Part shown: positions 7,031 through 12,777 of the stretch, one piece after another
Layout of the letters: each line of letters opens with the position of its first letter
Numbering within the stretch: the stretch's first letter is position 1
Origin: CAYPPS01 sp964412685
GTDB taxonomy: Bacteria; Patescibacteriota; Microgenomatia; PFEM01; CAYPPS01
Direction: 5' to 3'
Assembly (NCBI GenBank): GCA_964412685.1
Contig: CAYPPS010000010.1
Location: 1-16,926, forward strand
DNA: 16,926 bases
Translations under genes and position numbers: made by a program
The notes under the pieces: model-generated
Seen by the model: the letters and a program-made list of their open reading frames with translations, nothing else
Told to the model about the DNA's origin: nothing
The model's database searches: none

Positions 7031-7356
7031 GTCCTTTTATTGAAGCAGTTGCCCCGCATAAATGCGGGGAGGAAAGTCTGGACAGCTGAAGGCACGGTGG
7101 TTCCGCCGAAAGCGGGACATCCCGCATCTTGCGGGACTAGATAGGGCCACAGAGACGACAACTCACCTCTGCATTTTGCGGAGGATAGAGGGTGAAAAGA
7201 GGCAACCCTCCCGGCTGCAATCTCCGATTTGTGTGTTAAGGATGCCTTCCCAACTCCGCCTTTGGCGGGGGCACACTAAAGCAAGAGAGCATTAGATAGA
7301 TGACTGCTCTCGCATTTATGCGAGAAACAGAATCCGGCTTACTTTCAAAAAAAGGA
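7031..7356 (+). ncRNA. rnpB: RNase P RNA, catalytic subunit, type A-like
   Basis: The ribozyme cuts 5' leaders from pre-tRNA. Conserved blocks are present in order: GAGGAAAGTCTGGAC (7069-7083, P4 5' strand), ACAGAGACGA (7150-7159), AGGGTGAAAAGAGGCAACCC, ATTAGATAGATGACTGC (7291-7307) and ACAGAATCCGGCTTAC (7327-7342, P4 3' strand). P1 pairs 7033-7044 with 7344-7355 with one mismatch, which sets the ends; P2 pairs 7045-7049 with 7303-7307. P3 is the hairpin 7052-7069, P15 is GTGTG/CACAC (7231-7235 with 7272-7276), and a hairpin at 7308-7325 occupies the position of the optional P19. The ~326-nt length is short and the P12 region is minimal. L15 reads AAGGATG, so the tRNA-CCA-binding GGU is GGA. 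End points are accurate to about 10 nt. Confidence 0.93.
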
Positions 7357-7393
7357 TTTCGAAAGAGAAAGAAGATTTAATCTTTGGGGTTTC

Positions 7394-7432
7394 AACAAAA
7401 AACCCACCCTTCTCTTTAGGAAGGGATGGGTT
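7394..7432 (-). terminator. Rho-independent terminator of the minus-strand pair
   Basis: On the minus strand a stem of about 12 bp (7432-7420 with 7412-7401, one bulged base, 7-nt loop) is followed by a run of six T. It lies about 30 nt past the DUF5679 stop and faces rnpB. On the plus strand the same hairpin has no T run, so any effect on rnpB would be partial. No other rnpB terminator is evident. Confidence 0.8.
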
Positions 7433-7462
7433 AGGCAGTTTCAATTCACGAGGTTGCTTATT

Positions 7463-7603
7463 TTAAGCACCAATTCTAAACATTGTAGTGCCACAAACCT
7501 CACAAACCGCTTTTCGAGCCGGCTTGCCGTTTTTTAGAGTAACCGCTTTAACTTCTTTTCCTTCTCTTTTCTCGCGGCATTTGACGCAATAAAAATCAGC
7601 CAT
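7463..7603 (-). CDS. DUF5679-type zinc-ribbon protein, 46 aa
   Basis: This tiny gene encodes 46 residues starting MADFYCVKCREK and ending VCEVCGTTMFRIGA. Two CxxC pairs (CVKC at residues 6-9 and CEVC at 34-37) separated by a basic hairpin make a zinc ribbon, matching the DUF5679 family common in CPR bacteria. Its biochemical role is unknown; similar ribbons occur in small ribosome- or nucleic acid-associated proteins. A very strong Shine-Dalgarno GGGAGGTGG sits 4 nt before the ATG, the best in the window, which suggests high expression. It is followed by a clear terminator and preceded by the basic 97-aa gene on the same strand. Confidence 0.85.
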   Translation of the reverse strand: MADFYCVKCREKREGKEVKAVTLKNGKPARKAVCEVCGTTMFRIGA

Positions 7604-7607
7604 TTTT

Positions 7608-7616
7608 CCACCTCCC
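7608..7616 (-). promoter_or_regulatory. Strong Shine-Dalgarno site of the DUF5679 gene
   Basis: GGGAGGTGG on the minus strand, four A residues before the ATG at 7603. It is close to full complementarity with the 16S rRNA 3' end and fixes the start of a gene that is otherwise easy to miss. Confidence 0.85.
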
Positions 7617-7663
7617 TTCTTTTACTTTTCAATTAAAAATAAAAACATACTCTTGTTTCTGCT

Positions 7664-7957
7664 TTACTTTAGCTTCCAGTATAGCACAAGCTCACTGGCC
7701 AAAATAAAAAAACTGAGAACGATCGATTTCAATAAATCTTTTTGGATTAGCTTGGTTTGATTAAAAAGGCCGGAATAGTCAGCTTTTTCTTTTTTCTTGC
7801 TTGGACTGGTTTTCCGAAAAGCCCGGCTGGAATTGGCCTCTTGATAAGGTGTTTTTTTTTGGGTGAGAATTTTTTTCTTGGCTTGTTTTTTTTGCTGTTC
7901 TTGTTTCAAGGCCAGGGCAATTTTTTCTCGTTTGGTTTTTCTTTTTTTCTTAGCCAT
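7664..7957 (-). CDS. Lysine-rich tail-anchored small protein, 97 aa
   Basis: No family recognised. The N-terminal two thirds are extremely basic (starts MAKKKRKTKREKIALALKQE) and probably disordered or helical. The C-terminus is a single hydrophobic segment, LLKSIVLSFFILASELVLYW (about 75-94), ending LKLK. This is the layout of a tail-anchored membrane protein with a nucleic acid- or ribosome-binding cytoplasmic arm; that role is inference. The opposite strand is also open (an artificial Phe-rich extension of the DUF4446 gene), but the Lys-rich reading has a sensible domain layout and start. No Shine-Dalgarno sequence; a weak TTGATT-17-TAATGT promoter can be drawn upstream. The DUF5679 gene follows after 60 nt. 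Confidence 0.7.
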   Translation of the reverse strand: MAKKKRKTKREKIALALKQEQQKKQAKKKILTQKKTPYQEANSSRAFRKTSPSKKKEKADYSGLFNQTKLIQKDLLKSIVLSFFILASELVLYWKLK

Positions 7958-7975
7958 GGTTTTGGTCGAATCAAG

Positions 7976-8004
7976 TTGACATTAACACTTGAGGTGCCTA
8001 AAAT
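7976..8004 (+). promoter_or_regulatory. Promoter of the DUF4446 gene
   Basis: TTGACA (7976-7981), 17 nt, then TAAAAT (7999-8004), giving a start near 8011 and a 13-nt leader. A second, overlapping pair TTGAGG (7989-7994), 17 nt, GATACT (8012-8017) would start exactly at the ATG (8024). Either or both may be used. Confidence 0.6.
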
Positions 8005-8023
8005 CAAGCTGGATACTTTTAAA

Positions 8024-8506
8024 ATGTCATTCGAGTCTGATTCAGTTTTATTTTTGATTTTCAGTCTGCTTGCCCTTTGGCTGGCAATCATTAGTGTTTT
8101 TTATTTTCGTTTAAACCGACATTATCGTCGTTTGATTGGCGGTGCTAAGACTAAAGATTTAAAAGCAGTTTTAGAAAAGTTGCTCGATCATTCAGAATTG
8201 AACCGAAGAGAAATAAAAGAAGTTGAAAAACAGATAGGAGTTTTAGATAAAAAGCATTTAATTAACTTACAAAAGATAGGCTTAATTAGATTTAATTCTT
8301 TAGCCGATACTGGTGGCAATCAAAGTTTTGCCCTAGCTCTCTTAGATGGTCAAGGCAATGGCTTGGTAGTTTCCACTTTACACTCACGTCAGTCAACTCG
8401 GATTTACGCTAAACCTTTATTTAAAGGTAAGCCGCAGGGTTTTGATTTATCAATCGAAGAAAAACAAGCGCTTTCTCAGGCGTTGGGAAGAAAAAAGAAA
8501 GGGTAA
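8024..8506 (+). CDS. DUF4446 family protein
   Basis: A 160-aa protein with one N-terminal transmembrane helix (about residues 7-28, VLFLIFSLLALWLAIISVFY), a short basic helical linker (RLNRHYRRLIGG) and a soluble domain. The C-terminal part, IGLIRFNSLADTGGNQSFALAL, LLDGQGNGLVVSTLHSR and STRIYAKPL, matches the DUF4446 family of unknown function found in Firmicutes and CPR bacteria. The open frame continues upstream to 7757, but that part is the complement of the lysine-rich minus-strand gene. The ATG at 8024 lies directly after a promoter and just before the membrane helix, so I take it as the start. Confidence 0.85.
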   Translation: MSFESDSVLFLIFSLLALWLAIISVFYFRLNRHYRRLIGGAKTKDLKAVLEKLLDHSELNRREIKEVEKQIGVLDKKHLINLQKIGLIRFNSLADTGGNQSFALALLDGQGNGLVVSTLHSRQSTRIYAKPLFKGKPQGFDLSIEEKQALSQALGRKKKG

Positions 8507-8522
8507 TTCTAGAATCAGAGAA

Positions 8523-8551
8523 TTGTTTTTTAGGAGCTTATCCTTTAAGAT
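8523..8551 (+). promoter_or_regulatory. Possible promoter of the DUF3048 gene
   Basis: TTGTTT (8523-8528) and TAAGAT (8546-8551) with 17-nt spacing. The expected start near 8558 leaves about 7 nt before the ATG at 8565. The fit is moderate, so read-through from the DUF4446 gene is also possible. Confidence 0.4.
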
Positions 8552-8564
8552 AAAAAAACGAACA

Positions 8565-9752
8565 ATGGAACCAGCTAAAAAAAGAGTTGTCTTTTTAATT
8601 TTAGGAGCTTTAAGTCTTTACCTCGTTTCAACCGGGGTGTCTTTTTTTGCTTTTTCTAAATTAGGTTTGTCTCAAGGAGGACGGGCGATGGCTCCGGTGG
8701 AAGTAGAAGAGGGCCGAGCCCAAATTGATCTTGATGCTCCTAAAACTGAAACTTGTCCTTTGAATGCCCGTCTTTTTACTAAAGCCGAACGTCAGATTTG
8801 GGAAGCCAGAAGACCCTTATCAGTGATGGTTGAAAATCATCTTGATTCTCGGCCTCAATCAGGATTAAGTAATGCCGACGTTGTTTATGAGGCTATTGCC
8901 GAAGGTGGGATCACTCGTTTCATGGCGGTTTTTTATTGTGGTGCCTCAGCGGAAAATTTGATTGTTGGTCCAGTACGCTCAGCTCGGATTTACTATCTGG
9001 ATTTTGCGTCTGAATACGGTGATTGGCCTCTTTATGTCCATATTGGTGGGGCGAACAATGCCAATGATCAAGGGAATACTCATCATAAAGTTCAGGCGGT
9101 TGAAGAAATTTCTGCTTTGGGCTGGACACTTTACAATGATGTTGACGGTATGTCAGTCAGTTACCCGACGATTTATCGAGATACGGATCGGCTAGAAGGG
9201 GTTTTGTGGGAACATACAGCTTATGCTAAGACTGATGAACTTTGGAAAGTAGCCGCCAAGAGAGGCTTGAATGCTGTCAATGACGAGGGCGACAAGTGGG
9301 ATGAAGATTTTGTTAGTTGGCAGTTTAAAGAAGAAGCAGAAACAGAGGAAAGGGGTAGTGTGGGGCCAATCAAGTTTAGTTTTTGGGACAATCAACCCGA
9401 CTATCAGGTTTCTTGGCAGTACAACGCCCAAAACAATTCCTATTTAAGATCGACGGGTAATCAGCCTCATAAAGATTTAAATAATGATCAGCAGCTGGAG
9501 GCCAAGAATGTGGTGATTCAGTTTGCCAAAGAAGAAGGTCCTCTAGATCCAAAGAAACATCTTTTTTATCAAACCCAAGGAACAGGTCAGGCTTTAGTTT
9601 TTCTTGATGGCGAGGTAATTAAGGCCACTTGGAAGAAAAAAGAGCGTGAGGACCGAACAATTTTTTTTGATCTTAAAGGGAGCGAAATTGAAGTCAATCC
9701 GGGCCAAGTTTGGATCGAGATTGTTCCTAAAGGAAATGAAATTGGTTACTGA
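8565..9752 (+). CDS. DUF3048 (YerB-like) membrane-anchored protein
   Basis: A 395-aa protein related to the B. subtilis YerB lipoprotein family (DUF3048), of unknown function. A short basic N-terminus precedes one membrane helix (about residues 8-27, VVFLILGALSLYLVSTGVSF); there is no lipobox cysteine, so it is probably an uncleaved signal anchor with the body outside the membrane. The first domain shows SVMVENHLDSRPQSGLSNAD, VVYEAIAEGGITRFMAVF and VGPVRSARIYYLDFA; the second, KNVVIQFAKEEGPLD to PGQVWIEIVPKG, is the C-terminal DUF3048 subdomain. Upstream in-frame codons back to 8442 overlap the DUF4446 gene and give an unlikely charged extension, so the ATG at 8565 is chosen. Confidence 0.9.
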   Translation: MEPAKKRVVFLILGALSLYLVSTGVSFFAFSKLGLSQGGRAMAPVEVEEGRAQIDLDAPKTETCPLNARLFTKAERQIWEARRPLSVMVENHLDSRPQSGLSNADVVYEAIAEGGITRFMAVFYCGASAENLIVGPVRSARIYYLDFASEYGDWPLYVHIGGANNANDQGNTHHKVQAVEEISALGWTLYNDVDGMSVSYPTIYRDTDRLEGVLWEHTAYAKTDELWKVAAKRGLNAVNDEGDKWDEDFVSWQFKEEAETEERGSVGPIKFSFWDNQPDYQVSWQYNAQNNSYLRSTGNQPHKDLNNDQQLEAKNVVIQFAKEEGPLDPKKHLFYQTQGTGQALVFLDGEVIKATWKKKEREDRTIFFDLKGSEIEVNPGQVWIEIVPKGNEIGY

Positions 9753-9793
9753 GTCAAGCTGCCCAGAAAGAAAGCTATTGGCTTAAAGAATTT

Positions 9794-10369
9794 ATGCTTC
9801 AGAGTATTGTTATTTCTCGTTGCCGAGTTAAGGTGTTGCAGACTTTTTTGGGGAACCCCGGTGAAATTTTTTATGTTCGCCAATTAGTTCGATTGACGGG
9901 AGAGGAGATCAACGCCGTTCGCCGAGAGCTGATTAGAATGGAAGAGCACGGGATGGTTCAAAAAGAACCGCGAGGCAATCGGCTCTACTATTGGTTTGAC
10001 AAAAACCATGTCCTCCACGGAGATTTACTTTCCATGATCAGTAAGACGATTGGTTTGGGCGGAGCGATCGTTAGTCAAAAATCACGATTGGGACAAATAA
10101 GATTGGCGATGTTATCCGGAAGATTGGCTCGAGGATTGTTGACCAAAGAAGGGGCGGTTGATTTACTTCTGGTCGGTAAAGTTAACTTGGGCGTTTTAAC
10201 AAAACTGGTTGCTGAACATGAGAAAAAATTGGGACGAGAAATTAACTATACCGTTATGACTAAAGAGGAGTTTAATTTCCGAAAAAAAAGTCGAGACCAA
10301 TTTTTATTGGGGATTATTACTGATGCGCGAATAATGTTGATTGGTAGTGAAATGGATTTGGTTTTTTGA
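9794..10369 (+). CDS. Winged-helix protein with nucleotidyltransferase-like domain
   Basis: A 191-aa protein. Residues 1-70 form a winged helix of the ArsR/MarR type: RVKVLQTFLGNP, FYVRQLVRLTGEEINAVRRE as the recognition-helix region, then EHGMVQKEPRGNRLYYWFD as the wing. The C-terminal half (about 95-185) resembles a degenerate MNT/Pol-beta nucleotidyltransferase fold: AVDLLLVGKVN, LVAEHEKKLGREINYTVMTKEEF and IITDARIMLIGS. The canonical GS..DxD catalytic pair is not visible, so it is probably a non-catalytic sensing or dimerisation domain. Similar fusions are annotated as transcriptional regulators in CPR genomes. It opens an operon with an AbrB-like gene 4 nt later and then secD and secF. 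Target and ligand are unknown. Confidence 0.75.
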   Translation: MLQSIVISRCRVKVLQTFLGNPGEIFYVRQLVRLTGEEINAVRRELIRMEEHGMVQKEPRGNRLYYWFDKNHVLHGDLLSMISKTIGLGGAIVSQKSRLGQIRLAMLSGRLARGLLTKEGAVDLLLVGKVNLGVLTKLVAEHEKKLGREINYTVMTKEEFNFRKKSRDQFLLGIITDARIMLIGSEMDLVF

Positions 10370-10373
10370 AACG

Positions 10374-10583
10374 GTGAGATCGAAGCAAAAAATTTTTAAA
10401 ACAGGCAATAGCTTAGCCTTGACTATTCCGGCGGCTTTTGTTCAAATGGTAGGAGTTAAGTGTGGTCAGGAAGTGGAAGCTGAGATTGACCCAGAAAAAG
10501 GCAAGCTTGCTTTTAAGTTTTTTGGCAATCGTCAGTTGCCTCTATCACAAAACCTTTTTAAAAGGACGAAACAAAAAAAATGA
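10374..10583 (+). CDS. AbrB/MazE-like swapped-hairpin DNA-binding protein, 69 aa
   Basis: Residues 4-50 (KIFKTGNSLALTIPAAFVQM, then GVKCGQEVEAEIDPEKGKLAF) show the SpoVT-AbrB/MazE swapped-hairpin pattern: a basic first strand, a G-N-S turn, the IP-aa-F helix, then a GqeVeaEId strand. Such proteins are dimeric regulators or antitoxins. A basic tail (LFKRTKQKK) follows. The frame opens at a TTG (10341) inside the previous gene, but GTG at 10374, 4 nt past that gene's stop, gives a normal N-terminus. The stop overlaps the secD ATG (ATGA), so all three genes are coupled. No toxin gene of MazF or PIN type is nearby, so a regulatory role is more likely than an addiction module. Confidence 0.7.
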   Translation: MRSKQKIFKTGNSLALTIPAAFVQMVGVKCGQEVEAEIDPEKGKLAFKFFGNRQLPLSQNLFKRTKQKK

Positions 10584-11902
10584 AAACAAGATTGGTCTTC
10601 TGGTTGGTAATTTTAATTACCTTGGTTTCTGTTTATATCGACTTGCCTCGTGTCTTGCCGATGGGGGTAGAAAAGCCAATTTTTGATTTACAGTGGGGAA
10701 ATTTTCGTTTTTATCGTGACCTGGAAGTAAAGAAAGGGATTGATTTAGCTGGGGGAAGCCATTTAGTTTTTGAGGCTGAAGTTGAAAATTTGTCGGCCGA
10801 GGATAAACAAACGGCCTTGGAATCAGTGAAAACTAACATTGAAAGACGGGTCAATTTATTTGGCGTTAGTGAACCAATGATCCAGACGGCTCGATTTCAA
10901 GATGATTATCGTCTCATTGTCGAATTGCCGGGGATAAGTAACATTAATCAGGCAATTGACTTAATTGGTCAAACTGCCCAATTAGATTTTCGAACCTTGT
11001 CGGAAGAAGCAACCGCATCGGCCACTTTGGATGATTTTTTACCGACGGGCTTAACTGGCAAGGATTTGGCTCGAGCTTCGGTTCAATTTGATCCCAACAG
11101 TGGTCAACCGGTGGTGGCTTTGAAATTCAACGACAGTGGTCGAGAAAAATTTGCCCAGATTACTGAAGAAAATGTTGACAAACCAGTAGCCATTTTCTTA
11201 GATGTTTTTCCCATTACGGCTCCGATTGTCAGAGAGCCGATTGAAAACGGGGAAGCCGTTATCAGTGGCAATTTTGCCTTAGATGAAGCCAAGCAATTAA
11301 CAATTCAACTTAATGCAGGTGCTTTACCCGTGCCAATTAAATTAGTGGAACAAAAAAATGTTGGAGCGACATTAGGCGAAGAGTCGGTCCAAAAAAGTAT
11401 TCAGGGCGGCCTAATCGGTTTGGGAATGGTGATTTTATTTATGGCTCTTTATTACGGTTACTTGGGAGTGTTGGCTAACTTGGGTTTGATTATTTACGGC
11501 TTGATTACTCTGGCTCTTTACAAAGTCATCCCCGTTACTTTAACTTTGCCGGGAATCGCCGGTTTTGTTCTTTCAATTGGAATGGCGGTTGATGCCAATA
11601 TTCTTGTTTTTGAGCGGATGAAGGAAGAGGTTCGAGCGGGTAAACCAGCGTCTTTGGCGATGGAACTTGGTTTCGGTCGAGCTTGGGACTCAATTAGAGA
11701 TGCTAACGTCTGCACTCTGATTACTTGCTTTATTCTTTTTAACCCGTTCAATTGGTCTTTTTTAAATACTTCGGGAATGGTTAGAGGATTTGCTTTAACT
11801 TTAGGTTTGGGAGTAATTTTGAGTCTTTTTACAGGAGTTGTTGTTACTCGGACTTTATTGCGTCAACTAGCTTTTTTTAAAAGGGAGAAAGTTAAAAAAT
11901 GA
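10580..11902 (+). CDS. secD: Protein translocase subunit SecD
   Basis: SecD works with SecF and SecYEG, using the proton gradient to pull exported proteins out on the far side of the membrane. One N-terminal membrane helix (about residues 5-24) is followed by the D1 motif GIDLAGGSHLVFE, the P1 domain (ESVKTNIERRVNLFGVSEP, VELPGISN, LDFRTL) and five C-terminal helices with GGLIGLGMVILFMALYYG and the conserved GMAVDANILVFERMKEE of the proton path. At 440 aa it is compact compared with E. coli (615 aa), mainly through a smaller P1 region, as in many Gram-positives and CPR bacteria. A weak AGGA lies 13 nt before the ATG, and the start overlaps the AbrB-like stop. secF overlaps its end by 4 nt. 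Confidence 0.96.
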   Translation: MKTRLVFWLVILITLVSVYIDLPRVLPMGVEKPIFDLQWGNFRFYRDLEVKKGIDLAGGSHLVFEAEVENLSAEDKQTALESVKTNIERRVNLFGVSEPMIQTARFQDDYRLIVELPGISNINQAIDLIGQTAQLDFRTLSEEATASATLDDFLPTGLTGKDLARASVQFDPNSGQPVVALKFNDSGREKFAQITEENVDKPVAIFLDVFPITAPIVREPIENGEAVISGNFALDEAKQLTIQLNAGALPVPIKLVEQKNVGATLGEESVQKSIQGGLIGLGMVILFMALYYGYLGVLANLGLIIYGLITLALYKVIPVTLTLPGIAGFVLSIGMAVDANILVFERMKEEVRAGKPASLAMELGFGRAWDSIRDANVCTLITCFILFNPFNWSFLNTSGMVRGFALTLGLGVILSLFTGVVVTRTLLRQLAFFKREKVKK

Positions 11903-12777
11903 ACTTCATGCGTTTCAAATTTGTCTATTTTGCTATCTCGGCTCTTTTTATTTTACCGGGGATTTATTTTTTGCTGACGGCGGGTCTAAAGCTTTCAATT
12001 GATTTTTCCGGTGGAACTTTGTTGGAGGTAAAGTTTATTGAACCGGTCAGCGAGCTTGATAACGAGAAAATTTTAACGACGACAGAAGGAGAGGTTGAGA
12101 TTTTCTCGATTCAACAAACCTCAAATGATACTTTTTTACTGAGATTGCCACCGCTCGAACGGGAACAAGTTGAGACAATCAAGACGGGGTTTGCCGTCTT
12201 GAGTCAGGATTTGGAGGAAGTTCGCCTAGAAACAATTGGTCCAACTTTAGGGAGGGAATTATTGATAAAAACTTTAGTTGGGGTCGGATTGGCCGCGACA
12301 TTTATTTTGGCTTTTATTGCTTGGCGTTTTAAGCAAGCGAAATTCGGAATTTGTGCCATTTTAGCGATGTTTCATGACACTTTGATTTTGATTGGCAGTT
12401 TTGCTATCCTGGGTCATTTTTACGGAGTAGAAATAGACGCTCTTTTTGTGACGGCGGTTTTGACAATTCTCTCTTTCTCGGTTCACGACACGGTCGTCGT
12501 TTATGATCGGATTAGAGAGTCGCAGAAACTCTACCCCAAAATGGAGTTGGAAATTTTGGTTAACAAAGCGGTCACCGAAACCTTGGTTCGTTCTTTAAAT
12601 AATTCCTTAACGATTATCTTTATGCTTGTGGCTCTATTGTTGTTGGGCGGGGAAACAATCCGTTGGTTTGTGGTTGCCTTATTGATTGGGACGGTTGCGG
12701 GGACTTACAGTAGTACTTTTACGGCCGCTCCACTTTTGATTGTTTGGGACAGATTGACAAGGAAATTGAAGCGCTAA
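11899..12777 (+). CDS. secF: Protein translocase subunit SecF
   Basis: Partner of SecD in the accessory Sec complex. The 292-aa product has an N-terminal membrane helix, the signature SIDFSGGTLLEVKF, a small P4 domain ending in ETIGPTLGRELL, and five C-terminal helices with AMFHDTLILIGSFAI and the SecF motif VHDTVVVYDRIRESQ, then RSLNNSLTIIFMLVALLLLG. Length is normal for the family. The ATG overlaps the secD stop (ATGA) and has an AGGGAG site 11 nt upstream. The stop codon overlaps that of the convergent cca gene. Confidence 0.96.
   Translation: MNFMRFKFVYFAISALFILPGIYFLLTAGLKLSIDFSGGTLLEVKFIEPVSELDNEKILTTTEGEVEIFSIQQTSNDTFLLRLPPLEREQVETIKTGFAVLSQDLEEVRLETIGPTLGRELLIKTLVGVGLAATFILAFIAWRFKQAKFGICAILAMFHDTLILIGSFAILGHFYGVEIDALFVTAVLTILSFSVHDTVVVYDRIRESQKLYPKMELEILVNKAVTETLVRSLNNSLTIIFMLVALLLLGGETIRWFVVALLIGTVAGTYSSTFTAAPLLIVWDRLTRKLKR

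Noticed and set aside
7062..7295. Open frame of 77 codons on the plus strand
   Set aside because: It lies entirely within the RNase P RNA and its product has no protein-like features.
7308..7325. P19-position hairpin as a novel insertion in the RNase P catalytic core
   Set aside because: P19 is a known optional helix between P2 and P4 in bacterial RNase P RNAs; only its complementarity to P3 is unusual.
7757..8023. Phe-rich N-terminal extension of the DUF4446 protein
   Set aside because: It is the complement of a lysine-rich coding region on the minus strand (AAA/AAG read as TTT/CTT); the promoter at 7976-8004 lies inside it and the family N-terminus begins at 8024.
10374..10583. Toxin-antitoxin module around the AbrB/MazE-like gene
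   Set aside because: Neighbours are a winged-helix/nucleotidyltransferase-like protein and secD; no MazF, PIN or HEPN partner is present, so I keep it as a putative regulator.
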